Below are positions 16,522 to 24,348 of a DNA stretch of 64,000 nucleotides, in pieces. The notes under the pieces were generated by a model. It made no database searches. It saw only the letters and a program-made list of their open reading frames with translations, and had not been told where the DNA came from. The first letter of the stretch is position 1; every line of letters starts with the position of its first letter. A program made the position numbers and the translations under genes. Source of the DNA: Pseudomonas sp. H9 (GTDB lineage: Bacteria; Pseudomonadota; Gammaproteobacteria; Pseudomonadales; Pseudomonadaceae); assembly GCF_004353925.1 (NCBI RefSeq), contig NZ_SMOK01000047.1, positions 248,001 to 312,000 of the forward strand, written 5' to 3'.

Positions 16522-16791
16522 ATGAAAACCTTAGTGAAGATTGCTGCCGCCGCCAGCCTGTTGCTGGCCCTGCCCAGTTGGGCGTGCACCCTTGAAGAAG
16601 CGACGGAAAAACGCGAAGAGCTGGCCAAGGAAGTCTCACGCCTGACGGAACAGAATCCGCAGAAAGCCAAAGAGATCAATGACGAACTGAAAGGCATGAA
16701 GCTGGAAAGCGCCAGCAAAGACCTGCCGGACAAGTGCCAGCTGATCAACAAGCGGCTGCAGGAATTGAGAGAAGCGCAGAAGCAGGTGTGA
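16522..16791 (+). CDS. Small secreted helical protein of unknown function
   Basis: 89 aa. A signal peptide is visible (MKTLVKIAAAASLLLALPSWA, cleavage before Cys22). The mature part is strongly charged and helical (EEATEKREELAKEVSRLTEQ), with two cysteines (C22 and C72) that could form a disulfide in the periplasm. GGAG lies about 9 nt before the ATG at 16522; a longer frame upstream crosses the promoter and is not used. The gene is isolated and followed by a REP pair. I do not recognise the family with certainty. Confidence 0.75.
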   Translation: MKTLVKIAAAASLLLALPSWACTLEEATEKREELAKEVSRLTEQNPQKAKEINDELKGMKLESASKDLPDKCQLINKRLQELREAQKQV

Positions 16792-16796
16792 TCGTA

Positions 16797-16850
16797 TCGC
16801 GGGGCAAGCCCGCTCCCACAAGGCCCTGTGGGAGCGGGCTTGCCCCGCGA
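16797..16850. repeat. REP pair
   Basis: TCGCGGGGCAAGCCCGCTCC at 16797-16816 and its inverted copy at 16831-16850, able to form one long stem. Located between convergent gene ends. Confidence 0.9.
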
Positions 16851-16858
16851 CTCAACTA

Positions 16859-18178
16859 TTACTCAGCAGCCGGCTTACGACGCTTGAGCGGCGCCAAACC
16901 ATCAGCACTGGCCAACGGCGCGTTAGGTTTTGGCTTGGCCGTCGGCTTGCGCTTGGCCACGACTTTCTTGTCGCCTTTCTTGTCGGTCTTTTTCTTCTTG
17001 ACGCCAGCGGCCTTGCCCGACGCCTTGACCTTCTTCGGCCCGGTGTAAGTGCCTTTGACTTCCTTGATGGTGCGGCGTTCGAAGCTTTGCTTCAGGTAGC
17101 GCTCAATGCTCGACATCAGGTTCCAGTCGCCATGGCAGATCAGCGAAACCGCCAGGCCTTCGTTACCGGCGCGGCCAGTACGGCCGATACGGTGCACATA
17201 CTCGTCACCACTGCGTGGCATGTCGAAGTTGATCACCAGATCCAGGCCGTCAACGTCCAGGCCGCGCGCAGCGACGTCGGTAGCAACCAGCACCTTGGCA
17301 CCACCTTGCTTCAAGCGCTCGATGGCCAGTTTGCGGTCTTTCTGGTCTTTGTCGCCGTGCAGTACGAACGCTTTGAAGTCTTTGGCCACCAGGTGACCAT
17401 AGATGCGGTCGGCCATGACCCGGGTGTTGGTGAAGATGATCGCCTTCTGGTACGTCTCGTTGGCCAGCAGCCACTGGACAATCTGCTCTTTGTGCTGGTT
17501 GTGATCGGCGGTGATGATCTGCTGGCGGGTGCCTTCGTTCATCTGGCTGACGGTATTGAGCATCAGGTGCTCAGGCTCGTTCAGGACCTTGGCGATCATG
17601 TCGCGCAGGCCGGCGCCGCCGGTGGTGGCGGAGAACAGCAGGGTCTGCTCGCGGTTCGGGCACTCGCCGCACAGGCGTTCGACGTCTTCGGCAAAACCCA
17701 TGTCGAGCATGCGGTCGGCTTCGTCGAGCACCACAACTTGCACATGCTCAAGCTTCAGGTTGCCAGCGTTCAGTTGCTCAAGCATACGGCCCGGGGTACC
17801 GACCAGGATATCCGGCACCTTGCGCAGCATGGCGGCCTGTTCCTTGAAGTCTTCACCGCCGGTAATCATGCCGGCCTTGATGAAAGTGAACTGCGAGAAA
17901 CGCTCAATTTCCTTGAGGGTCTGCTGGGCCAGTTCACGGGTTGGCAGCAGCACCAAGGCGCGGATCTCTACGCGCTTCTGCTTGAGGTCGACCAGACGGT
18001 TGAGCACCGGCAGCACGAACGCTGCGGTTTTGCCGCTACCGGTTTTCGCCGTTACCCGCAGGTCACGCCCCTGCAAAGCCAGAGGAATGGCGGCCGCCTG
18101 CACCGGAGTCGGCTCTACGAAGTTCAGTGCAGCAACGGCTTTGAGCAGGCGTTCGTGCAGGGCGAATTGGGAAAACAC
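16859..18178 (-). CDS. DEAD-box ATP-dependent RNA helicase (RhlB/SrmB type)
   Basis: 439 aa. It unwinds structured RNA, probably in ribosome assembly or mRNA decay. Q-motif region FVEPTPVQAAAIP (20-32), Walker A AKTGSGKT (44-51), DEAD box D152-D155, an SATT motif and the C-terminal HRIGRTGRAG motif are all visible. After about residue 370 comes a Lys/Arg-rich tail (KKKKTDKKGDKKVVAKRK) that probably binds RNA. It is divergent from the mechanosensitive channel gene. The exact paralogue name cannot be fixed from the sequence. Confidence 0.9.
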   Translation of the reverse strand: MFSQFALHERLLKAVAALNFVEPTPVQAAAIPLALQGRDLRVTAKTGSGKTAAFVLPVLNRLVDLKQKRVEIRALVLLPTRELAQQTLKEIERFSQFTFIKAGMITGGEDFKEQAAMLRKVPDILVGTPGRMLEQLNAGNLKLEHVQVVVLDEADRMLDMGFAEDVERLCGECPNREQTLLFSATTGGAGLRDMIAKVLNEPEHLMLNTVSQMNEGTRQQIITADHNQHKEQIVQWLLANETYQKAIIFTNTRVMADRIYGHLVAKDFKAFVLHGDKDQKDRKLAIERLKQGGAKVLVATDVAARGLDVDGLDLVINFDMPRSGDEYVHRIGRTGRAGNEGLAVSLICHGDWNLMSSIERYLKQSFERRTIKEVKGTYTGPKKVKASGKAAGVKKKKTDKKGDKKVVAKRKPTAKPKPNAPLASADGLAPLKRRKPAAE

Positions 18179-18319
18179 GGGTGTACCTCGGGCATGTGCA
18201 GAAATTCAGCCGTATAGGGTAACGTTTTCCAGCGCCTACGCCGAATTTCTTTTGGCACTGTTGGTCGTTTCCGGGCTCTAATACCCGCTCATTTTCACTA
18301 CGGACACGTCAAAAACCGC

Positions 18320-19621
18320 ATGGCTATTGAACAGTTCTGGCAAAACGCCCTCGATCTTTGGGGCACCCTCGATCAACATCCCGTGCTGCACGCAGGCCTT
18401 GGCCTGAGCATTCTGCTGGCAATCGCCCTGGTGCTGGGCCGAGTGGCACGCTTTCTGATCCTTCACGCTATCAAACTGCTGGCCCGACAGCCGGCACTGC
18501 ACTGGGTCAACGACCTGCTGCAAAACAAGGTGTTTCATCGCCTGGCGCAGATGACACCGTCTCTGGTGGTGCAATTCGGCCTGAAACTGGTGCCGGAGCT
18601 CAACGCCCCCAGCCAGCACTTCCTCGGCAACGTCGCACTGGCCTTCACCATCCTGTTCCTGATGCTGGCAATCAGCGCCCTGCTCGATGCCCTGCTCGAC
18701 ATCTACGCGCGCACTGAGCATGCCCGCACCCGCTCGATCAAAGGCTACGTGCAACTGGCCAAGATGGTGTTGTACGTGTTTGGCGCGATCATCATCGTCG
18801 CCACCCTGATCGACCGCTCACCGCTATTGCTACTGTCGGGTCTGGGTGCGATGTCGGCGGTCATTCTATTGGTGTACAAAGACACCCTGTTGTCGTTCGT
18901 CGCCAGCGTGCAATTGACCAGCAACGACATGCTGCGGGTCGGCGACTGGATCGAAATGCCGCAGGTCGGCGCCGATGGCGATGTGGTGGACATCACCCTG
19001 CACACCGTCAAAGTGCAGAACTTCGATAAAACGATCGTCTCCATCCCCACTTGGCGCCTGATGTCTGAGTCGTTCAAGAACTGGCGTGGCATGCAGCAGT
19101 CAGGTGGGCGCCGGATCAAGCGCAGCCTGTTCATCGACGCTGGCGGTGTACGTTTTCTGAGCACCGAGGAAGAGCAACGCCTGAGCCAGGTGCGCCTGCT
19201 GACTGACTACATCACCCGTAAACGCAGTGAGCTCAAAGCCTGGAACGAAGCGCAAGGCAACGTTGCCGAGCTGTCGGCCAACCGTCGGCGCATGACCAAC
19301 CTCGGTACCTTCCGCGCCTATGCCCTGGCTTACCTGAAGAGCCACCCGGACATCCAGCCGAACATGACCTGCATGGTCCGCCAGATGCAGACCACCGCCC
19401 AGGGCGTGCCGCTGGAAATCTACTGCTTTACCCGCACCACCGCCTGGGGTGACTACGAGCGGATCCAGGGTGACATCTTCGACTACCTGCTGGCGGTGAT
19501 GCCGGAGTTCGGCCTGAGCCTGTACCAGCAACCCAGCGGCAACGACCTGCGCGCTGGCCTGCTACCGTCGAGCCTGCCCAACCTGCAGCGAACGCTGACT
19601 GCCGAGACGACCGAGCCATAG
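18320..19621 (+). CDS. MscS-family mechanosensitive channel (YbdG/MscM-like)
   Basis: 433 aa, close to E. coli YbdG. There are N-terminal membrane segments (about 20-45, 95-120, 145-170), then the pore-lining helix and MscS beta domain (LLLSGLGAMSAVILLVYKDT; VGDWIEMPQVGADGDVVDI). A long cytoplasmic C-terminus follows. It would release solutes on hypo-osmotic shock. The last 60 nt overlap the convergent EamA gene. The Shine-Dalgarno is weak. Confidence 0.85.
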   Translation: MAIEQFWQNALDLWGTLDQHPVLHAGLGLSILLAIALVLGRVARFLILHAIKLLARQPALHWVNDLLQNKVFHRLAQMTPSLVVQFGLKLVPELNAPSQHFLGNVALAFTILFLMLAISALLDALLDIYARTEHARTRSIKGYVQLAKMVLYVFGAIIIVATLIDRSPLLLLSGLGAMSAVILLVYKDTLLSFVASVQLTSNDMLRVGDWIEMPQVGADGDVVDITLHTVKVQNFDKTIVSIPTWRLMSESFKNWRGMQQSGGRRIKRSLFIDAGGVRFLSTEEEQRLSQVRLLTDYITRKRSELKAWNEAQGNVAELSANRRRMTNLGTFRAYALAYLKSHPDIQPNMTCMVRQMQTTAQGVPLEIYCFTRTTAWGDYERIQGDIFDYLLAVMPEFGLSLYQQPSGNDLRAGLLPSSLPNLQRTLTAETTEP

Positions 19622-20440
19622 CGAGGCGAGAATCACCGCCCCACCGATGAACAACCTGCCCAGCGGCTCGTGCTGATTCCAGATCAGCAAGTTGAGCAGC
19701 AGCCCCACTGGAACGTGCAGGTTGTTCATCACCGCCAGGGTCGCGCCTGAAACCAGGCAGGCGCCTTTGTTCCACCAGTACAAACCCAACGCCGTCGGGC
19801 ACAGCCCCAGGAACAACAACACCAGCCACTGCACATTGGTGCTCGGCAGGTGCTGGCTGTTGCCGAACGCCAGGAATGCGGGCAACACCACCAGCAAGGC
19901 GCCCAGGTAGAAATAGCCGAAGCGCCGGTAATGCGGCAGGTCGCTTGGGTTACGGGCAATCAGATGGCGGTACAACACTTGACCGGCGGCATAGGTGAAG
20001 TTGGCCAGTTGCAGCAGCAAGAAGCCCATGAAGAAGTCTGGGCTGATGCTGTCGAAGCGGATCACCGCCGCACCTGCCACGGCCACCAGTGCTGCCACCA
20101 ACGCCCAAGGATTGAACCGCCGGTTCAGCGCGTCTTCGATCAGGGTCACGTGCAGGGGAGTAAGAATGGTGAACAGCAGCACCTCAGGCACCGTCAACAC
20201 CCGGAAACTCAGGTACAGGCACACATAAGTGATGCCGTACTGCAGCGCGCCGATCAGCAGCATCGAACGCATGAAGCGCGGCTCGACCTGACGCCAGCGG
20301 GTCAACGGCAAAAACACCAGGCCGGCCAGTACAACGCGCGCCAGCACGGCGAAATAGCTGTCTACATGTCCTGCCAGATACTCGCCGATCAGGCTGAACG
20401 AAAACGCCTGGATCAGTGCGACGATCAATAAATAGCCCAT
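19562..20440 (-). CDS. EamA/DMT-family transporter
   Basis: 292 aa with ten predicted membrane segments from MGYLLIVALIQAFSFSLIGEY onward. It contains the EamA-type PEVLLFTILTPLHVTLIEDAL and SGATLAVMNNLHVPVGLL segments. In the latter, helix residues resemble carboxylate/amine exporters of the YedA/RhtA group. The C-terminus overlaps the mechanosensitive channel gene by 60 nt, convergently. Substrate unknown. Confidence 0.82.
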   Translation of the reverse strand: MGYLLIVALIQAFSFSLIGEYLAGHVDSYFAVLARVVLAGLVFLPLTRWRQVEPRFMRSMLLIGALQYGITYVCLYLSFRVLTVPEVLLFTILTPLHVTLIEDALNRRFNPWALVAALVAVAGAAVIRFDSISPDFFMGFLLLQLANFTYAAGQVLYRHLIARNPSDLPHYRRFGYFYLGALLVVLPAFLAFGNSQHLPSTNVQWLVLLFLGLCPTALGLYWWNKGACLVSGATLAVMNNLHVPVGLLLNLLIWNQHEPLGRLFIGGAVILASLWLGRLGSQRSLQVGQARR

Positions 20441-20484
20441 GATTGCCCCTTGCTGTGAAGGCGGCGACCTTAGCTTTTCACCGA

Positions 20485-20532
20485 TCGCGGGGCAAGCCCG
20501 CTCCCACCGGTAGGAGCGGGCTTGCCCCGCGA
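20485..20532. repeat. REP pair
   Basis: TCGCGGGGCAAGCCCGCTCC and its inverted copy separated by 8 bp, directly upstream of the EamA gene. Confidence 0.9.
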
Positions 20533-20691
20533 AGACATTTCCTGACTCAGTTCAATTGCGGACTAAAGCGATGGAGCTGCCACGCTTTGTCGCCATAACA
20601 CGCAGTGACCAACTGAAGATTACATTGAGTGCTTACCCGGGCAACCTGCTGAGGTCGACAGATTGCGCAGGAATGGCTAGCTCTTCCGGTA

Positions 20692-20755
20692 GGAGCGGGC
20701 TTGCCCCGCGAAGCAGTCTGGTAGTTCAACCGCAATCGCGGGGCAAGCCCGCTCC
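20692..20755. repeat. REP pair
   Basis: GGAGCGGGCTTGCCCCGCGA and its inverted copy, 24 bp apart, in the opposite arrangement to the pair at 20485. Confidence 0.9.
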
Positions 20756-20792
20756 CACCAGCCTGATCCCACAGCACGCGATTTTCATGCAC

Positions 20793-20817
20793 AAAAAAGC
20801 CCGGTCATAGACCGGGC
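20793..20817 (-). terminator. Rho-independent terminator of azoR
   Basis: Minus strand: GCCCGGTC-tat-GACCGGGC stem followed by TTTTTT, about 50 nt after the azoR stop codon. Confidence 0.85.
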
Positions 20818-20869
20818 AGGTACACCCAAAGGAGCAACAGGTGTCAGGCGGGAAAATTCAGTTGCTGAC

Positions 20870-21469
20870 TCAGGCCACCGCAGCCAGTTTAGCCTTGGCC
20901 TGGTTCAGGCCCTTTTCATGGAAGTCGCCCCCCAGGTTCAGGCCTTCGGCGTGAATGAAGGTGACATCGTGAATACCGATGAAAGCCATCACCTGACGCA
21001 GGTACGGTTCCTGGTGGTCGCTGGAGGCGCCAGCGTGGAGGCCGCCGCGAGCGGTGAGGATGTACGCCTTCTTGCCGGTCAACAGGCCTTGTGGGCCGGT
21101 TTCGGTGTATTTGAAGGTGATACCGGCACGCAGTACGTGGTCCAGCCAGGCTTTCAGGGTGCTCGGGATGGTGAAGTTGTACATCGGCGCCGCCAGCACC
21201 AGTACATCAGCGGCCAACACTTCGTCGGTCAGCTCATTGGAGCGGGCCAGGGCCTGCAGTTCGTCGCTGTTGCGCTGCTCTTCAGGTTTCATCCAGCCAC
21301 CCAGCAGGTTGGCATCCAGGTGCGGCACCGGGTTGACGGCCAGGTCACGCTGGGTGATCTGATCGCCAGGATGGGCAGCTTGCCAATGGCTGACAAAATC
21401 GCGGGTCAGTTGCCGGGAGATCGAATCCTGCTGGCGGGCGCTGCTTTCGATAACAAGAACACGGGACAT
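20870..21469 (-). CDS. azoR: FMN-dependent NADH:quinone oxidoreductase / azoreductase AzoR
   Basis: 199 aa, the usual AzoR (AcpD) length. The flavodoxin-like fold starts MSRVLVIESSARQQDSISRQL, with the FMN phosphate loop at ESSARQQ-S, a middle LAAPMYNFTIPSTLKAWLDH motif and an LTARGG motif typical of AzoR. It reduces quinones and azo compounds with NADH. A clear terminator follows. GAGG lies before the ATG. Probably monocistronic. Confidence 0.9.
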   Translation of the reverse strand: MSRVLVIESSARQQDSISRQLTRDFVSHWQAAHPGDQITQRDLAVNPVPHLDANLLGGWMKPEEQRNSDELQALARSNELTDEVLAADVLVLAAPMYNFTIPSTLKAWLDHVLRAGITFKYTETGPQGLLTGKKAYILTARGGLHAGASSDHQEPYLRQVMAFIGIHDVTFIHAEGLNLGGDFHEKGLNQAKAKLAAVA

Positions 21470-21618
21470 GGGTTGCCTCCATCGGCAAATGCGGTAAGTC
21501 GATGGAGGTGAGATTAAACAGTGACCGATCGATTAAAAAGCGTAAAATCTGGGTGCAATCTATCAGTTTATTTGTTTTATTGTGGCGATGCGCTAGCCTC
21601 TACAGCATCGTGCGCTGT

Positions 21619-21933
21619 TTATAGCGGTTTGCAATCCAGGCTGATGCGCAGCTTGATGATTTCGCGGTTGAATTTGGCCGTAACGTCTTTGCTTTGTTTA
21701 GGCTGCACCTGTACTCGGCGCACCCGCGGTGCTTCCGGGCCGTTGCGAAACAACACCTTGCACTGGGCCGGCACCTCGCCGTAGTTGTTCAGGGTGATCG
21801 AACCGATATCACGGTCGGTGTCGTAGGCGGTGTAGTCGAGCTTGACGCCTTCAAGGTTTTTTTCCACATCGATGGGATAAGCCAAGGCTGTGAGCGGAAG
21901 CAGGGCCAGCAATACAGCACAACATTTCTTCAT
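21619..21933 (-). CDS. Small predicted periplasmic protein, function unknown
   Basis: 104 aa with a signal peptide (MKKCCAVLLALLPLTALA). The mature part starts YPIDVEKNLEGVKLDYTAYD, looks beta-rich and ends with cysteines (C58 and C101) that could pair. It resembles small secreted Pseudomonas proteins sometimes mislabelled '3-phosphoglycerate kinase'; it has no kinase features. GAGAGCG precedes the ATG. It is divergent from the LysR gene, with 49 bp between the starts. Confidence 0.7.
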   Translation of the reverse strand: MKKCCAVLLALLPLTALAYPIDVEKNLEGVKLDYTAYDTDRDIGSITLNNYGEVPAQCKVLFRNGPEAPRVRRVQVQPKQSKDVTAKFNREIIKLRISLDCKPL

Positions 21934-21982
21934 ACGACGCTCTCCATGAAAGAGCGCCAGCTTAGGACAACAGGAGCCGAAG

Positions 21983-22906
21983 ATGAAAGCGCCGCGCGTT
22001 ACCCTGGATCAGTGGCGGACCTTGCAAGCGGTGGTCGACCACGGTGGTTTTGCCCAGGCGGCCGAAGCGCTGCACCGCTCACAATCTTCGGTGAGCTACA
22101 CCGTTGCGCGTATGCAAGATCAATTGGGCGTGCCGCTGCTACGCATCGACGGGCGCAAGGCCGTGCTGACCGACGCCGGCAATGTGTTGCTGCGCCGCTC
22201 CCGGCAACTGGTCAAGCAAGCAAGCCAACTGGAAGACCTCGCCCATCACATGGAACAGGGCTGGGAAGCCGAGGTGCGTCTGGTGGTCGATGCTGCTTAC
22301 CCCAACGCCCGCCTGGTCCGCGCCCTGAGCGCCTTCATGCCGCAAAGCCGCGGTTGCCGCGTGCGCCTGCGTGAAGAAGTGCTGTCCGGTGTTGAAGAGG
22401 TGCTGCATGAAGGCATCGCCGACCTGGCCATCAGCGGCTTCAATATTTCCGGCTATCTGGGTACCGAACTCAGTTCGGTGGAGTTCGTCGCCGTTGCTCA
22501 CCCGGATCACAGCCTGCACCGCTTGGGCCGTGAGCTGAACTTTCAAGACCTGGAAAGCCAGCTGCAAGTGGTGATCCGCGATTCAGGCCGTGCCCAACCG
22601 CGCGATGTCGGTTGGCTGGGTGCTGAACAGCGCTGGACCGTCGGTAGCCTGGCCACCGCCGCTACCTTTGTCTGCAGTGGCCTGGGCTTTGCCTGGCTGC
22701 CCCGTCACCTGATCGAGCGGGAACTGCGTGAAGGCCTGCTCAAGCCCTTGCCGCTGGATCAGGGTGGCAGTCGCCATCCACTGTTCTACCTTTACTCCAA
22801 CAAGGACAAACCCCTGGGCCCGGCCACGCAGATCCTCATCGAGTTGCTACGAAACTTCGATACCGCGCCGCTGGACGTGCCCTTCGCTGCCCCCGCCCAA
22901 GCCTGA
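21983..22906 (+). CDS. LysR-family transcriptional regulator
   Basis: 307 aa. HTH region RVTLDQWRTLQAVVDHGGFA...SQSSVSYTVARMQDQLG (about 5-55), then a LysR effector domain. ATG 21983 follows AGGAGCCGAAG. A hydrolase gene starts 14 nt after its stop, so the two may be co-transcribed. The effector is unknown. Confidence 0.85.
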   Translation: MKAPRVTLDQWRTLQAVVDHGGFAQAAEALHRSQSSVSYTVARMQDQLGVPLLRIDGRKAVLTDAGNVLLRRSRQLVKQASQLEDLAHHMEQGWEAEVRLVVDAAYPNARLVRALSAFMPQSRGCRVRLREEVLSGVEEVLHEGIADLAISGFNISGYLGTELSSVEFVAVAHPDHSLHRLGRELNFQDLESQLQVVIRDSGRAQPRDVGWLGAEQRWTVGSLATAATFVCSGLGFAWLPRHLIERELREGLLKPLPLDQGGSRHPLFYLYSNKDKPLGPATQILIELLRNFDTAPLDVPFAAPAQA

Positions 22907-22920
22907 CAGGAATCTCGCCC

Positions 22921-23733
22921 ATGGCCTATTTCGAACATGAAGGTTGTTCGCTGCACTATGAGGAATACGGCCAGGGTGATCCGCTGGTGCTGCTGCATGG
23001 CCTGGGCTCCAGCTGCAAGGACTGGGAGATGCAAGTGCCCACACTGGCCCGGCACTATCGGGTGATCCTGATGGACATCCGTGGCCACGGCCGCTCCGAC
23101 AAGCCCCACGAGCGCTACAGCATCCCGACGTTCAGCGCCGACCTGCTGGCACTGCTTGAGCACCTGCAGTGCGGCCCGGTGCACCTGGCTGGCCTGTCGA
23201 TGGGCGGCATGGTCGGCTTTCAGTTCGCCGTCGATCATCCGCAATGGCTGCGCAGCCTGTGCATCATCAACAGTGCGCCGGAAGTCAAACGCCGCACCCG
23301 CCAAGACTGGATCTGGTGGGCCAAGCGCTGGGCCCTGGCCCGTGTACTGAGCCTGGAAGCCATCGGCAAGGGCTTGGCCGCGCGCTTGTTCCCCAAACCG
23401 CAGCAGGCCGACCTGAGGCGCAAAATGGCCGAGCGCTGGGCGAAAAACGACAAGCGCGCTTACCTAGCCAGCTTCGACGCCATTGTCGGTTGGGGCGTCA
23501 GCGAACGCCTGGGGCAGATCCGCTGTCCTACGCTGGTCATCAGCGCCGACCAGGACTACACCCCGGTTGCCCTGAAAGAACGCTACGTGCGCCTGATACC
23601 TCAGGCTCAACTGGCGGTCATCGAAGATTCGCGGCACGCTACACCGCTGGATCAACCCCAGATTTTCAATCAGACGCTGCTGAACTTTCTGGCAGCGTCC
23701 ACCACCTCTCAAGGAACATTGAGCCCATGCTGA
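22921..23733 (+). CDS. Alpha/beta-fold hydrolase
   Basis: 270 aa. HGLGSS oxyanion region at 26-31, nucleophile motif GLSMGG (Ser93) and a C-terminal His in EDSRHATPLDQP complete a probable catalytic triad. The fold and length match esterases, 3-oxoadipate enol-lactonase-like and haloperoxidase-like enzymes; the substrate is unknown. The stop overlaps the start of ppiA by 7 nt, so translation is probably coupled. Confidence 0.82.
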   Translation: MAYFEHEGCSLHYEEYGQGDPLVLLHGLGSSCKDWEMQVPTLARHYRVILMDIRGHGRSDKPHERYSIPTFSADLLALLEHLQCGPVHLAGLSMGGMVGFQFAVDHPQWLRSLCIINSAPEVKRRTRQDWIWWAKRWALARVLSLEAIGKGLAARLFPKPQQADLRRKMAERWAKNDKRAYLASFDAIVGWGVSERLGQIRCPTLVISADQDYTPVALKERYVRLIPQAQLAVIEDSRHATPLDQPQIFNQTLLNFLAASTTSQGTLSPC

Positions 23734-24284
23734 AAAAACTTCTGCTTGCCACCTGCTCGGTCGTCTTCGCCGCCAGCGTCATGGCTGCCGACAAAGCACC
23801 CCACGTCATGCTCGACACCAGCTTTGGTCAGATCGAAGTGGAACTCGACCCGGTCAAGGCACCGATCAGCAGCAAGAACTTTCTGGAGTACGTGGACAGC
23901 GGCTTCTACAACAACACCATTTTTCATCGTGTGATTCCTGGCTTCATGGCCCAGGGCGGTGGTTTCACCGCTGACATGCAGCAAAAACGCACCAACGCTC
24001 CGATCAAGAACGAAGCCAGCAACGGCCTGCATAACACCCGTGGCACCCTGTCGATGGCGCGCACCTCCGACCCGAACTCGGCCACCAGCCAGTTCTTTAT
24101 CAACGTCGCTGATAACGCCTTCCTCGACCCGGGCCGCGATGCCGGCTATGCGGTATTCGCCAAAGTGGTCAAAGGCATGGACGTGGTCGACCAGATCGTC
24201 AACTCCCCTACCACCGTCAAGCGCGGCATGCGCGACGTACCGGCTGACCCGGTGTACATCAAGTCGGCCAAACGTATCGACTGA
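23727..24284 (+). CDS. ppiA: Periplasmic peptidyl-prolyl cis-trans isomerase (cyclophilin)
   Basis: 185 aa. Signal peptide MLKKLLLATCSVVFAASVMA, then a cyclophilin domain with FHRVIPGFMAQGG (catalytic Arg), TSQFFINVADN and the YAVFAKVVKGMDVVDQI motif. It catalyses proline isomerisation during folding of exported proteins. The ATG at 23727 lies inside the end of the hydrolase gene. An ABC exporter gene follows after 64 bp. Confidence 0.92.
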   Translation: MLKKLLLATCSVVFAASVMAADKAPHVMLDTSFGQIEVELDPVKAPISSKNFLEYVDSGFYNNTIFHRVIPGFMAQGGGFTADMQQKRTNAPIKNEASNGLHNTRGTLSMARTSDPNSATSQFFINVADNAFLDPGRDAGYAVFAKVVKGMDVVDQIVNSPTTVKRGMRDVPADPVYIKSAKRID

Positions 24285-24348
24285 CCCAGCGCCTCACAAG
24301 GACGTGAGCCAGGGCCTGAGGGTCTAGCTGAACAGGAGTTACTTTTTC

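Larger units (their letters stand above)
20441..20869. other. 429-bp intergenic region with two REP pairs and a terminator
   Basis: Apart from REP pairs at 20485-20532 and 20692-20755 and the azoR terminator, the 150 bp between the REPs (20541-20691) holds only a minus-strand open frame of about 45 codons with several cysteines and no start of its own. It may be a gene remnant; I cannot identify it. Confidence 0.6.

Noticed and set aside
17087..18217. 376-codon frame opposite the DEAD-box helicase
   Set aside because: Antisense shadow of a gene with all helicase motifs.
20547..20792. 81-codon minus-strand frame between two REP pairs
   Set aside because: Its first half is REP sequence read in frame; the remaining ~45 codons lack a start and a recognisable domain.
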